The notes under the pieces: generated by a model
Told to the model about the DNA's origin: nothing
The model's input: only the letters and a program-made list of their open reading frames with translations
Databases searched by the model: none
Source of the DNA: Halieaceae bacterium
Lineage (GTDB): Bacteria; Pseudomonadota; Gammaproteobacteria; Pseudomonadales; Halieaceae
Assembly (NCBI GenBank): GCA_028282105.1
Contig: JANQIO010000058.1
Location: 1-44,914 of the forward strand
Reading direction: 5' to 3'
Length of the DNA: 44,914 nt
In this document: in pieces, positions 15,933-24,854 of the stretch
How positions within the stretch are numbered: the stretch's first letter is position 1
Layout: every line of letters starts with the position of its first letter
Made by a program: the position numbers and the translations under genes

Positions 15933-18900
15933 ATGATCCGCCGCCTTGCCCAATTATGCCTCGCCAGCGCAGCCATGCTGGGGCTATCCGGCTGCCTGCA
16001 TATCCAGCTGGGCGGCGCCGTGGCGGAATCGACGGTCATCATCACCCCGCTGCGGGACCCCTCGAACACCATTGAACAACTGCGAGTTCCCTCCGTGGCG
16101 GAGACCCGCGAGGCAGACGGGCCGGAAACCTGGGATGCGCGCAGCGACCTGGCGCGGTTCGTCTTCCTCGGCAACGTGTTTGTCGACAGGACCCTGTACG
16201 ACGACGACAGCTTGTACCTGGTTACCGTCAGCAGCGGTGTCGACCTGGACGCCAATTCCGACAACGCCATAGACGAAACGCCCCCCGCCATAACGGGCAC
16301 CTGGCATGCCATCCTGTCGGGCGAGCAACTGGGTGCGGGGCGTGTCAGCCCACTCACCGAGGCTATTTACCGTTATCTTGAATTCAATCTGGAGGTGCTG
16401 ACGGATGCCGAGATTCGCGCGGAAATGGATATCCTGGCCAGCGCCATGCTCGGTGACGTCAACCGCTCCGGTGATGTCGACTACCAGGATGTGGTGGCCT
16501 GGCACCGCCATTTCAACGCCAACACCTACCTGCGCGAGCTGACGCCGGTGGATGAACTGGGCCAGGCGATTCGCGACAGTGCCTCCACGTCCACCCTGCG
16601 CGAGCTGAGCCTGGCGGTGATCGGCCGCGATATCGACAGTGCCGGGCCCTACACCGTCAGCGGCAACGTGCTGGTGTCCGCTACCACCCGGGTAGATGGT
16701 GATGTCAACGACGTCAACAGCGACATCCAGGTGATCTCCAATAACAGCATCGGCACGGCCCAACCGATCATCAACCCGGTGCTGCTGGGCGGTTACGTCA
16801 ATCGCAGCGGCCAGGGCCAGGAGGGACGCAGCTTCCTGGGCGGCGACGTCAACGACTACTACTCCGTCGAACTGTTGCAGGGCCAGGTGATCTCGCTGCT
16901 GATCGCCGACGACCCATCCTTCAACGACCTCGACCTGTTCCTCTACGACAGCAATGGCAATCTGGTCGACGGCTCCCTGGACACGACCGAGCTGGAGCAG
17001 CTCACAGTGCCCCAGGACGGTAACTATTTCATCCGCGTGCAGGCCTTCCGTGGCGCCTCCAACTACCAGCTGCGGGTAGGAATTGGCGACCAGATCGCCA
17101 GCAGCGCGCGGCGCTACCACCTCAGTGACAACTTTGTACCGGGACAGGTCATCGCGCGTTTCAACCGGCAACCCCGGGTAAGCACCATGCGCGGACGCGC
17201 CAGCCTGACCGGCATGCGCATCCGCGGCGGCGGCCTGCGCCGGGCCAACCTGCTGGAAATGCCCGCCGACGCCGGCGAGGCTCTGCTGCAGTGGAAGTTG
17301 CGCACCCTGCGCAAGATGAAGCGACTCAGGCTGCAGCAGGAAGTGGCCGATGCCGGGCTGAATTACTACGTGCAGGCTACCGCCACTCCCAACGATACCT
17401 TCTACAACCAGCAATCCTGGCACTATGAGCTGATCAACCTGCCGCTGGCGTGGGACCAGAACATCATCGGTGACGGCGTGATCGTGGCAGTGCTGGACAC
17501 GGGCATTCGCCGCAACCATCCAGACCTGCAGGGCCAGCTGGTAAACGGCTGGGATTTCTTTGCGGACGACAGCAACCCGGAGGACCCGGGCGATGGCCAA
17601 AACGGTGCGCCCAGCAGCTTCCACGGCACCCATGTGGCGGGCACGGTAGCGGCGGCCAGTGACAACGGGCGCGGTGTCGCCGGGGTAGCCTGGAACGCCC
17701 GGATCATGCCCATCCGCGTGCTGGGGCCGGGCGGCGGAACCAGCTTCGACGTCTTGCAGGGCATGCGCTTTGCCGCCGGTCTCGAAAACGATTCCGGCAC
17801 CCTGCCGGCGCGGCGCGCTGATGTCATCAACCTGAGCCTGGCCGGCGGTGGCTTCTCCAGCTTTGATCAGGCGGTCTACAACGAGGTGGCTGCACTCGGC
17901 ATCATTATCGTCGCCGCCGCCGGCAACGACGCTACCTCGCAGTTTGCCTATCCAGCGTCCTATGACAGCGTGGTCTCGGTAAGCGCGGTTAACATTAACC
18001 GCGCCCGCGCCAGCTACTCCAATTTTGGCAGCCGCATCGATGTAGCCGCACCGGGGGGCGACGGTTTTACCAACGACGTGAACGGCGACGGCGTCGTGGA
18101 CCTGGTGCTGAGTACCGCCGCCGACGACAGCAGCGGCGTGATCCGCGATACCTATGCCCTGCTGCAGGGCACATCCATGGCATCGCCCCATGTGGCCGGT
18201 GTCGCGGCACTGATGAAGGCCATCCACCCTGCCCTCACGCACCAGGAGTTCGAGACCCTGTTGAGCCTGGGCCTGATCACCGACGATCTTGGTTCACAGG
18301 GCCGCGACAACACCTTTGGCTGGGGGCTGATCAATGCCAACAAGGCCGTGCTGGTGGCACAGAGCCTGGCAGACGGCAGTGACATCGCCGACCGACCGAC
18401 CATCGCCACCAGCGCCAGCGCGCTCAACTTCGGCACCTTCGCCACCAGCCTGCCGCTGACCATCAGCAACGCCGGCACCGGCGAGCTGGTGGTGGAGAGC
18501 ATCGTGATCGAGGGCGACCCGCCCTGGCTATCAGTCGAGCCGGTTCAGGTCGACCCGATCACCCGGGTCGGCAGCTATACTGTGAACGTGGATCGGGATC
18601 AGTTGGAGATTGGCTCGTTCTCCGCCACCATCAGCGTCGCCAGCAATGACAGCAACGACAGGGTGCCCAGTGTGGACGTGATTGTGCAGCAACTCGATCC
18701 CAGCCTGCTGACGGGAGGGGATGCCGGCCTGCACTACATTCTGCTGATCAACGCCGACACCGGTGAGGTGTTCCAACAGGATGAGGTCACCGCGACTGAC
18801 GGTATCTATCCCTTTACCTTCACCGAGGTGCCGGCGGGCAGCTACCAGATCATCGGCGGCAGCGACTCCGACAACGACTTCTTCATCTGTGATGCGGGCG

Positions 18901-19094
18901 AAGCCTGTGGCGCCTGGCCCGTGCTGGACAGCGAATTCCCGATTATCGAAATCATCCAGGATATTTCTGGCCTGCGGTTCTCCTCAACTTACAATACCGG
19001 CATCATTTCCACCGAAGCCGCGGCGCAGCAGGCGCCCTCGCCCGTCGTCCCGCTGCGGCGCAGCGCCTATGCGGGTGAGCGGCGCGCGCGCTGA
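15933..19094 (+). CDS. Lipoprotein subtilase (S8 peptidase) with dockerin-like and PPC domains
   Basis: 1053 residues. Lipobox LSGC with C21 (MIRRLAQLCLASAAMLGLSG then C) predicts an outer-membrane lipoprotein. Order: a domain with a dockerin-like calcium motif GDVNRSGDVDYQDVVAW (about 173-190); a pre-peptidase C-terminal (PPC) beta-domain (about 300-385); a pro-domain-like stretch; the subtilisin domain with catalytic D522 (VLDTGIRRNHPDL), H564 (HGTHVAGTVAA) and S748 (GTSMASPHVAGVAALM); then an Ig/BACON-like domain (about 825-920) and a terminal module with NADTGEVFQQDEV. A second calcium-type motif, DVNGDGVVD, lies in a catalytic-domain loop. PPC domains normally sit after the protease, so N-terminal placement is unusual. 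The stop overlaps the next start (TGATG). Confidence 0.93.
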   Translation: MIRRLAQLCLASAAMLGLSGCLHIQLGGAVAESTVIITPLRDPSNTIEQLRVPSVAETREADGPETWDARSDLARFVFLGNVFVDRTLYDDDSLYLVTVSSGVDLDANSDNAIDETPPAITGTWHAILSGEQLGAGRVSPLTEAIYRYLEFNLEVLTDAEIRAEMDILASAMLGDVNRSGDVDYQDVVAWHRHFNANTYLRELTPVDELGQAIRDSASTSTLRELSLAVIGRDIDSAGPYTVSGNVLVSATTRVDGDVNDVNSDIQVISNNSIGTAQPIINPVLLGGYVNRSGQGQEGRSFLGGDVNDYYSVELLQGQVISLLIADDPSFNDLDLFLYDSNGNLVDGSLDTTELEQLTVPQDGNYFIRVQAFRGASNYQLRVGIGDQIASSARRYHLSDNFVPGQVIARFNRQPRVSTMRGRASLTGMRIRGGGLRRANLLEMPADAGEALLQWKLRTLRKMKRLRLQQEVADAGLNYYVQATATPNDTFYNQQSWHYELINLPLAWDQNIIGDGVIVAVLDTGIRRNHPDLQGQLVNGWDFFADDSNPEDPGDGQNGAPSSFHGTHVAGTVAAASDNGRGVAGVAWNARIMPIRVLGPGGGTSFDVLQGMRFAAGLENDSGTLPARRADVINLSLAGGGFSSFDQAVYNEVAALGIIIVAAAGNDATSQFAYPASYDSVVSVSAVNINRARASYSNFGSRIDVAAPGGDGFTNDVNGDGVVDLVLSTAADDSSGVIRDTYALLQGTSMASPHVAGVAALMKAIHPALTHQEFETLLSLGLITDDLGSQGRDNTFGWGLINANKAVLVAQSLADGSDIADRPTIATSASALNFGTFATSLPLTISNAGTGELVVESIVIEGDPPWLSVEPVQVDPITRVGSYTVNVDRDQLEIGSFSATISVASNDSNDRVPSVDVIVQQLDPSLLTGGDAGLHYILLINADTGEVFQQDEVTATDGIYPFTFTEVPAGSYQIIGGSDSDNDFFICDAGEACGAWPVLDSEFPIIEIIQDISGLRFSSTYNTGIISTEAAAQQAPSPVVPLRRSAYAGERRAR

Positions 19095-21337
19095 TGGCCT
19101 CACCGTCGGTCGCGGTGCCGCTTACGCAGCTGCGCGACTGGCACCGCAGTAACGACTACAACAGAATCATCGACACCCAGCATGTGGACAGCACGGCGCA
19201 GCCCGAGGCGCAGTTGCTGCTGGCACTGTCGCTGGCCATGTCAGGCGATACCGAGCACGGCTTCCCCCTGCTCCGGGAACAGCTCCAGCATACGCCGGAC
19301 AACCACGACTGGCGCTCTGACCACGCCCTGGGGCGTATGCTGTTGGGCGATGTTGAAGGGGCCGTCAAAGCGCTGGTGGCGCTCATCCGCAACCCCCAGG
19401 CCAGCGCCGTAGACTTCAGTCGGCTGGCAGCGGCGCGACTCGCACAACAGCAGGAAGACAGCGCCGCGGAGTACTATCGCGAGGCCATAGACCGCGAACC
19501 GGGCCGGGAACACTGGCACTACAATCTCGCCGGAGTGTTGGTCCGCCTGCGTCGCCTGGAGGAGGCGCTGGACAGCTACGACAGCGCCCTGCGCATCAAC
19601 CCGCAGTTCGAGCAGGCCATCAATGCCCGCCGCGAGCTGTTGCTGGCCCTGGAACGCTGCCAGGAGCTGGCAGAGGAGCTGCAGGCAGAGCTGGATGCCG
19701 ATCCCGAGAACTACCGACTGCGCCTGAAACTGGCCAACGCGCTGACCAGTGACGGACGCTTTACCGACGCCCTCAGCACCCTGGCTGGCGGGCTGGAGAC
19801 TCTCGAAACACTACATCAGCGGCGCGTCTCAGATGCCGAAGCTTACCGGGGCAGCCTGCCCGCCCAGACTGCCCTGCGCCGGGCGATGGCCGAACTCTGG
19901 TCGCGGCGTGGGCGCCATGGTCTCAGTTTCGACATCTTGCGACGCACCGATTCATTGCAGGATGCACCGGACGTCGGGATACGCTGCCAGATGGTGCACC
20001 ACCTGCTGGAACTGAACCGCCTCGACGAAGCGGATGCCCTGCTGCAAAAGCTACTCGAGGATTTCAGTGACGAGACCCAGGTAAAACTGCTGGAAGCACA
20101 ACTCATGGCGGAGCGCGGTGACCACGCTGCCGCCGAAACCGGCCTGCGAGCGATGCTCGAGCAATACCCCGGCAACCCCACCCTGCTCTGCAACCTCGGG
20201 CAGTCGCTGATGTGGACCGGGCAGCTCGACGAGGCTGCCCAGTGCTTCGAGCGTGCCGGCCAGATGAACCCCCTTGCGCTGGCGCAACTGGTGCGCACCC
20301 GGCGCCTGCCGGACAACGAGTCCGCTCTCGAGCGCATGCGCGAGGTGGCAGAGAACCCCATGCTGGCGCGAGAAGCCCGCGCCGCCATGAACTTTGCACT
20401 GGCAGAAGCCAGCGATGCCCGCAGTGACTTCCAGAGCGCTGCCGCTTACCTGCAAGTCGCCAACCAACTGACCGCCCGCGACCTCAGCTACCAGCCCGAG
20501 CAGTTTGAAGAGTGGGTGGCGCGTAACATCGACAGCTATAGCCACGACTGGTTCAACCGGCTGCCGGCAATTCGCGGCGCAGATCGGCAAACGGTGTTTG
20601 TGGTGGGCATGCCACGCTCCGGCACCACCCTGGCAGAGCAAATCCTCGCGGCCCACCCGCAGGTGTTCGGCGCCGGCGAGCTGGACCTGGTGCCCAACCT
20701 GGCGCGGCTGATGCCGCGGGTGCTGGGCACGCGGCAGCGCTACCCGGAGTGCATCGATCGCTTCACCCCCTCACTGCGCGAAGAGGCAGCGCGCTACTAC
20801 CTGCACGGGCTTGAGCAGTATGATCGCGAGCGGCCGGCGCTGGTCGACAAGCTGCCACACAATTTTGTCCACCTGGGCCTGATTGCCAGCATCCTGCCGA
20901 ACGCAAAAATCATCCACCTGCGCCGCGACCCTCGCGATGTCGCCCTGTCCAACTACCAGCAGAATTTCAAGGCGCGACATGGGGGCATGGGCTTCGCGTT
21001 CGACCTGGAGCATATCGGCCGGCAGTTGAACCAGCACCAGCGCATCATGGATCACTGGCGAGCGACACTGCCACTGCCGATTTTCGATCTGCACTACGAA
21101 GCACTGGTGGCGGACCAGGCCGAGGTCAGCGCGCGCATGCTGGAGTTTCTATCCCTGGAGTGGGACGACAGCGTCTTGAAGTTTGAGCAGAATGAACGCG
21201 CCGTGCGCACCGCCAGCGTCAGCCAGGTGCGCGAGCCGATCTATCAGAGCTCATCGGGAAAATGGCGTCGCTATGAAGCCATGTTGGCGCCCCTGATGGA
21301 AGCGCTGGACCCCGCCGTGCTCTGCGGCTGGGACTAG
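19094..21337 (+). CDS. TPR-repeat sulfotransferase
   Basis: 747 residues: tandem TPR units over roughly residues 1-430 (for example HWHYNLAGVLVRLRRLEEAL, then NPTLLCNLGQSLMWTGQLDEA), then a PAPS-dependent sulfotransferase domain. The 5'-phosphosulfate loop is PRSGTT at 507-512 (VVGMPRSGTTLAEQILAAHP), followed by GAGEL, and the 3'-phosphate site is LRRDPRDVALSNYQ from about 609. The family sulfates proteins or polysaccharides; plant-type and marine bacterial TPR-sulfotransferases are common but mostly uncharacterised. There is no signal peptide, so it is cytoplasmic. It starts at ATG 19094 within the stop of the lipoprotein subtilase, so the two are translationally coupled. Confidence 0.92.
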   Translation: MASPSVAVPLTQLRDWHRSNDYNRIIDTQHVDSTAQPEAQLLLALSLAMSGDTEHGFPLLREQLQHTPDNHDWRSDHALGRMLLGDVEGAVKALVALIRNPQASAVDFSRLAAARLAQQQEDSAAEYYREAIDREPGREHWHYNLAGVLVRLRRLEEALDSYDSALRINPQFEQAINARRELLLALERCQELAEELQAELDADPENYRLRLKLANALTSDGRFTDALSTLAGGLETLETLHQRRVSDAEAYRGSLPAQTALRRAMAELWSRRGRHGLSFDILRRTDSLQDAPDVGIRCQMVHHLLELNRLDEADALLQKLLEDFSDETQVKLLEAQLMAERGDHAAAETGLRAMLEQYPGNPTLLCNLGQSLMWTGQLDEAAQCFERAGQMNPLALAQLVRTRRLPDNESALERMREVAENPMLAREARAAMNFALAEASDARSDFQSAAAYLQVANQLTARDLSYQPEQFEEWVARNIDSYSHDWFNRLPAIRGADRQTVFVVGMPRSGTTLAEQILAAHPQVFGAGELDLVPNLARLMPRVLGTRQRYPECIDRFTPSLREEAARYYLHGLEQYDRERPALVDKLPHNFVHLGLIASILPNAKIIHLRRDPRDVALSNYQQNFKARHGGMGFAFDLEHIGRQLNQHQRIMDHWRATLPLPIFDLHYEALVADQAEVSARMLEFLSLEWDDSVLKFEQNERAVRTASVSQVREPIYQSSSGKWRRYEAMLAPLMEALDPAVLCGWD

Positions 21338-22053
21338 GCGTCCAGCCGCAGTTGCCCGGCTGGCAAACTCTCTGCAAGGTAGTGCCAGCAGCCATCGATG
21401 AGCTGGGCGCGATGCCTCGCGCCAGGCTGGTTGGCGTCGCCGCTGTCGTAACCCGCATCCCCCTCGAACATGACCTGCACGGGGTCGGCGCTGCTGGCAA
21501 ACACCGGTAGCACCCTGAAGGGGTCGCGGGCGGCCATACCGATCATGGCATCCTCTGCGGAGAGGTAGCCCAGCAGCGAGCGCAACGTCATGATGGTGGG
21601 CGGGAACAAGGCCAGCTTGCCGGCCTCGTGTAGCGCCACCGCCTCCCGCACCGAAATCCACTGGTAGTCGTGAATCTCGCCACCGTCGATAGCAACGTCC
21701 TTGTCGGCGTCATCGCCGGCGGATGGTACCTGGGCGAGATAGAACCAGGTGTAGAAACGCTTGGGCTCAGCGACCGGCGTGGTCCAGTGGCTGATTTGCA
21801 CCATCGTATCAGGGTCGACTGCGAGGCCCGCCTCTTCTTGGGCCTCGCGGGCGGCTGCCAGCCGGGCGGCACGCGCCTCATCCTGGCCGGCGCCATCCCA
21901 GTCCTCCGGGTCCAAGGCGCCGCCGGGGAACACCCAAACGCCGCCGGCGAACAGCAGCGCCTTGTTGCGCTTGAGCAAGAGCACCTCGGGGCCGGTGTCC
22001 GCATCGCGGATCAGCACCACCGTGGCGGCAGTCCTCGGTTCAGGGGAGTTCAA
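21334..22053 (-). CDS. Nudix hydrolase (NUDT19/CoA-pyrophosphatase-like)
   Basis: 239 residues. The Nudix helix is present as AAREAQEEAGLAV (REXXEEXG core), preceded by WVFPGGALDPEDWDGAG. A 10-15-residue insertion between the GG and the helix, as in NUDT19-type enzymes that hydrolyse CoA and acyl-CoA pyrophosphates, favours that subgroup over MutT. The start is TTG 22053 (LNSPEPRTAATVVLIRDAD) with GAGAGA upstream; a GTG about 12 codons in is the alternative. Its stop overlaps the convergent sulfotransferase stop by 4 bp (CTAG at 21334-21337). Confidence 0.88.
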   Translation of the reverse strand: MNSPEPRTAATVVLIRDADTGPEVLLLKRNKALLFAGGVWVFPGGALDPEDWDGAGQDEARAARLAAAREAQEEAGLAVDPDTMVQISHWTTPVAEPKRFYTWFYLAQVPSAGDDADKDVAIDGGEIHDYQWISVREAVALHEAGKLALFPPTIMTLRSLLGYLSAEDAMIGMAARDPFRVLPVFASSADPVQVMFEGDAGYDSGDANQPGARHRAQLIDGCWHYLAESLPAGQLRLDA

Positions 22054-22097
22054 GATTCTCTCAGCGTTGCAGGGGGGCGTTGCCGATAGCGGGCGTA

Positions 22098-22943
22098 TTA
22101 CATGCTGCCGTCGGCGCTGGCGTCCGGGGCGCTGTCTGCCACCTGGGAAGCAGAAGGTGCCAGCTCCGCAGCATAGGCAGGCACTTCATAGGGCACGCCC
22201 ACACCGAGCTGGGTGCTCTCCTTCATCAGCACCGACATGGACACCCCAGAGCCCTCGGACAGGCTGCTAAAGGTTTCCTCGCCGGTGGCAATGGCGACTG
22301 TTTGCGCCACCATGCCCAGAGCCGGCGCATCTTCGCCGACGATGGCGCCAACCACCAGGCCGACATCGCGCGCTTGTTCAGGCACCAGTGAAACAATGGT
22401 GGCGACTGCGGCCGCCAGGGCGACATCGCTGCGATCTGACAGGCTGCGGGTGACAGCGCCGGCAATCGCCGGCGCCTCTCCGGGTGCGGCCTTGGTGGCC
22501 GCGGCCACCAGGGTGGCGACATCACCCAATGACGCATCGTCATACATTTGCGCCAGGGCGATGGTCACGACCTTCCCGGCATTGCCGGGCTTACCGGCGA
22601 CGATATCGGCCACCGCCTGGGCGAGCTGTTCCGGTGTTTCCGCCGCTGCCAGAGCGTGGTGGGTGGGCCTCGGCCCAACTGGCTCGCTCTGCTGCCGGGT
22701 GTTGTGGGAGGTGCTGGCCTCGACGGCTGCATCCCGCGTACTGATCTCGGCCTCTGCCTCGTAGGCGGCAGGTGCTTCCATCTCGGCAGCGAGCATTTCC
22801 TGCTCCTGGTTGATATCCGCCGGCGGGTTAAAGTGGAAAAACCCTACCAACAAGCCAAACAGCAATGCTGCTACGCCCATGTTGACAGTGCTCCATGTAA
22901 AACTTTGTCGCCAAGGGTAACAAACCCTCGGCTTTTTGCCCAT
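22098..22943 (-). CDS. Membrane-anchored Ala-rich protein with helical repeats, unrecognised
   Basis: 281 residues from ATG 22943, or 260 from ATG 22880, which has the better ribosome-binding site (GGAG 10 nt upstream) and begins directly with the membrane segment MGVAALLFGLLVGFFHF. An acidic, low-complexity linker follows (EMLAAEMEAPAAYEAEAEI), then from about residue 105 a series of amphipathic helices with a loose 20-residue period (AVADIVAGKPGNAGKVV, LAAAVATIVSLVPEQARDV). The C-terminus is Ala/Ser/Asp rich and lacks structure-forming pattern. One N-terminal helix suggests a single-pass protein with most of the chain in the periplasm. I do not recognise a family. Stands alone between a Nudix gene and a divergent lipoprotein gene. 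Confidence 0.65.
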   Translation of the reverse strand: MGKKPRVCYPWRQSFTWSTVNMGVAALLFGLLVGFFHFNPPADINQEQEMLAAEMEAPAAYEAEAEISTRDAAVEASTSHNTRQQSEPVGPRPTHHALAAAETPEQLAQAVADIVAGKPGNAGKVVTIALAQMYDDASLGDVATLVAAATKAAPGEAPAIAGAVTRSLSDRSDVALAAAVATIVSLVPEQARDVGLVVGAIVGEDAPALGMVAQTVAIATGEETFSSLSEGSGVSMSVLMKESTQLGVGVPYEVPAYAAELAPSASQVADSAPDASADGSM

Positions 22944-22991
22944 TTCTTGGGCTACACTGCTAGCTGGTTCACGAACCCGTGAGAATCAACG

Positions 22992-23027
22992 GGGCCTACA
23001 GATGGGCCTATAACTGGGCCTACAGAT
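22992..23027 (+). repeat. Three tandem 12-bp repeats in a 5' leader
   Basis: GGGCCTACAGAT, GGGCCTATAACT, GGGCCTACAGAT: three head-to-tail copies of a 12-bp unit, first and third identical, 23 bp before the start of the repeat lipoprotein at 23051. The location between promoter and ribosome-binding site suggests an expression-tuning repeat or a direct-repeat operator. Period and copies are read directly; role is inference. Confidence 0.8.
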
Positions 23028-23050
23028 AAAGCCAAGCAAAGGAGCTTGCC

Positions 23051-23461
23051 ATGCGATCACCCGCCATCACCCTCGTTCTGACACTGGCCCTGCTGACCGG
23101 CTGCGCCTCAACGCCGGATTGGGCAGGCATGTCCGAGGATGAAATTGCGTCCTGGCGCGCCATGGACCTGAGCGCTGCCGCCGCCCAGCAGCTCACCTCG
23201 GCCGGCCTGGATACCGGCGATGTGACTCAATGGCGCGAGGCCGGCGTCACCACCACGGAGGCCATCCTGGCCTGGAACCAGGCGGGCTGGAAGCCCGAGA
23301 GCGCCACGCCGTGGGTCGAGCGCAATTTCAGCCTGGAGGCCGCCATGGCCTGGGCGCAGGAGAAATTTACCGCTGAACAGGCGCGCACCTGGGTGGATTC
23401 CGGCTTTGACCTCAGTGAGGCCGTCGCCAATCGCGACAAGGGCCTGACTCCGGTCAAGTGA
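23051..23461 (+). CDS. Small lipoprotein made of eight 13-14-residue Trp/Ala repeats
   Basis: 136 residues with lipobox LTGC (C18) after MRSPAITLVLTLALLTG. Nearly all of the mature part is eight tandem units of 13-14 residues with consensus (T/S)xxEAxxWxxAG(F/L): DTGDVTQWREAGV, TTTEAILAWNQAGW, KPESATPWVERNF, SLEAAMAWAQEKF, TAEQARTWVDSGF and DLSEAVANRDKGL are the clearest. Each unit is probably a short helix and turn. AAAGGAG lies well placed before ATG 23051. It ends in an 8-bp overlap with the convergent symporter gene. Function unknown; a scaffold or binding surface on the inner face of the outer membrane is a guess. Confidence 0.85.
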   Translation: MRSPAITLVLTLALLTGCASTPDWAGMSEDEIASWRAMDLSAAAAQQLTSAGLDTGDVTQWREAGVTTTEAILAWNQAGWKPESATPWVERNFSLEAAMAWAQEKFTAEQARTWVDSGFDLSEAVANRDKGLTPVK

Positions 23462-24809
23462 GCTCGCGGCGCTCCGCGTTGAGGGAATCAGCGTCGGCCA
23501 GGTAGTCCCGCGTCAGCTTGAACACCACCGGCGAGAGCAGCAGTAGCGCGGTCAGGTTGGGGAAGGCCATGCAGGCGTTGAGTGTATCGGCGATGACCCA
23601 TACCAGGTCCAGTTCGCCAACCGTGCCCAGCGGAATCGCCGCCACCCAGGCCAGGCGGAACGGCAGTACGCCGCGTTCTCCCACCAGGAACACCACGCAC
23701 CGCTCACCGTAGTAGCTCCAGCCAATCATGGTGGTAAAGGCAAACAGGCAGAGTCCAAAGGTCACCACCCATTCGCCGCCGGCCACACCGCGCCCGAAGG
23801 CCAGGCGCGTGAGGTTGGCGCCTGTCTCGCCGGTGTCCATCACACCCATCATGACGATCGCAAGGCCGGTGACACTGCACACCACCAGGGTGTCGATGAA
23901 GGTGCCCAGCATGGCGATGGTGCCCTGCCGCACCGGATCATTGGTCTGGGCGGCCGCGTGGGCAATCGGCGCGCTGCCAAGACCGGCTTCGTTGGAAAAA
24001 ATGCCGCGCGCCACGCCCATACGCAGGGCCAGCATCAGGCTGGCGCCGGCAAAGCCGCCACCGGCCGCGTGCCCGGTAAAAGCGCTTTTGACAATCGTCA
24101 CAACCGCTGCCGGTAGTTCGCTGACATTGAGCCCGATCACCACCAGCCCGGCCAGCAGATATGCCACCGCCATGAACGGCACCAATACGCTGGTGACATG
24201 GGCGATACGCTTGATGCCGCCGAGGATGACGCTGGCGACCAGGGCGGCCAGCACCAGGCCGGTAATCAGCGGTTCGATGCCAAAGGCGGTATCCAGTACC
24301 TGCGATACAGAGTTCGATTGCACGGTATTGGCAATACCAAAACCTGCCAGGGCCCCAAACACCGCGAACAGGAAGGCCAGCCAGTACCAACGCTGCCCCA
24401 GGCCATTGCGGATGTAGTACATGGGGCCGCCCATGTAATGCCCGTTTTCATCATGCTCGCGATAGTGCACCGCCAGCACCGCCTCGGCGTACTTGGTGGC
24501 GATGCCAAACAGGGCAGCCAGCCACATCCAGAACAGCGCTCCCGGGCCGCCGATGGCAATCGCCGTGGCCACCCCGGCAATATTGCCGGTGCCAATGGTC
24601 GCGGACAGCGCTGTCATCAGGGCGCCAAACGGGGAAATCTCACCAGCGCCACGGCTGCCCCCCTGCAACAGCAGGCGGAAGGCGGCAGGAATGCGCCGCA
24701 GGGTCATAAAGCGCAGGCCAATGCTGAGGTAGATCCCGGTACCCAGGATCAGGCACAGCATGACCGGGCCCCAGACCCAGCCGTTGATGGTGTAGATGAG
24801 ATCGCTCAT
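23454..24809 (-). CDS. Sodium:alanine/glycine symporter (AGCS family)
   Basis: 451-residue Na+-coupled importer of alanine or glycine with about 11 membrane segments. Family signatures include the N-terminal NGWVWGPVMLCLILGTGIYL, GEISPFGALMTALSATIGTGNIAGVATAI, the KYAEAVLAVHYRE segment with GPMYYI after it, and FSNEAGLGSAPIAHAAA. ATG 24809 has only a weak AGGG upstream. The gene is downstream of purC on the same strand with a 45-bp gap, so partial cotranscription is possible; glycine is a purine precursor, which fits but does not prove a link. Confidence 0.94.
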   Translation of the reverse strand: MSDLIYTINGWVWGPVMLCLILGTGIYLSIGLRFMTLRRIPAAFRLLLQGGSRGAGEISPFGALMTALSATIGTGNIAGVATAIAIGGPGALFWMWLAALFGIATKYAEAVLAVHYREHDENGHYMGGPMYYIRNGLGQRWYWLAFLFAVFGALAGFGIANTVQSNSVSQVLDTAFGIEPLITGLVLAALVASVILGGIKRIAHVTSVLVPFMAVAYLLAGLVVIGLNVSELPAAVVTIVKSAFTGHAAGGGFAGASLMLALRMGVARGIFSNEAGLGSAPIAHAAAQTNDPVRQGTIAMLGTFIDTLVVCSVTGLAIVMMGVMDTGETGANLTRLAFGRGVAGGEWVVTFGLCLFAFTTMIGWSYYGERCVVFLVGERGVLPFRLAWVAAIPLGTVGELDLVWVIADTLNACMAFPNLTALLLLSPVVFKLTRDYLADADSLNAERRELT

Positions 24810-24854
24810 GTCACAGCCCTGTGTCAGGTGTTTGGGTGTTGTTGTTAACAGGCC

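Noticed and set aside
15984-18242. 752-codon minus-strand open frame opposite the subtilase
   Set aside because: High-GC antisense shadow; composition is repetitive Val/Ala/Gly/His/Gln, and the other strand has a complete, motif-rich protease.
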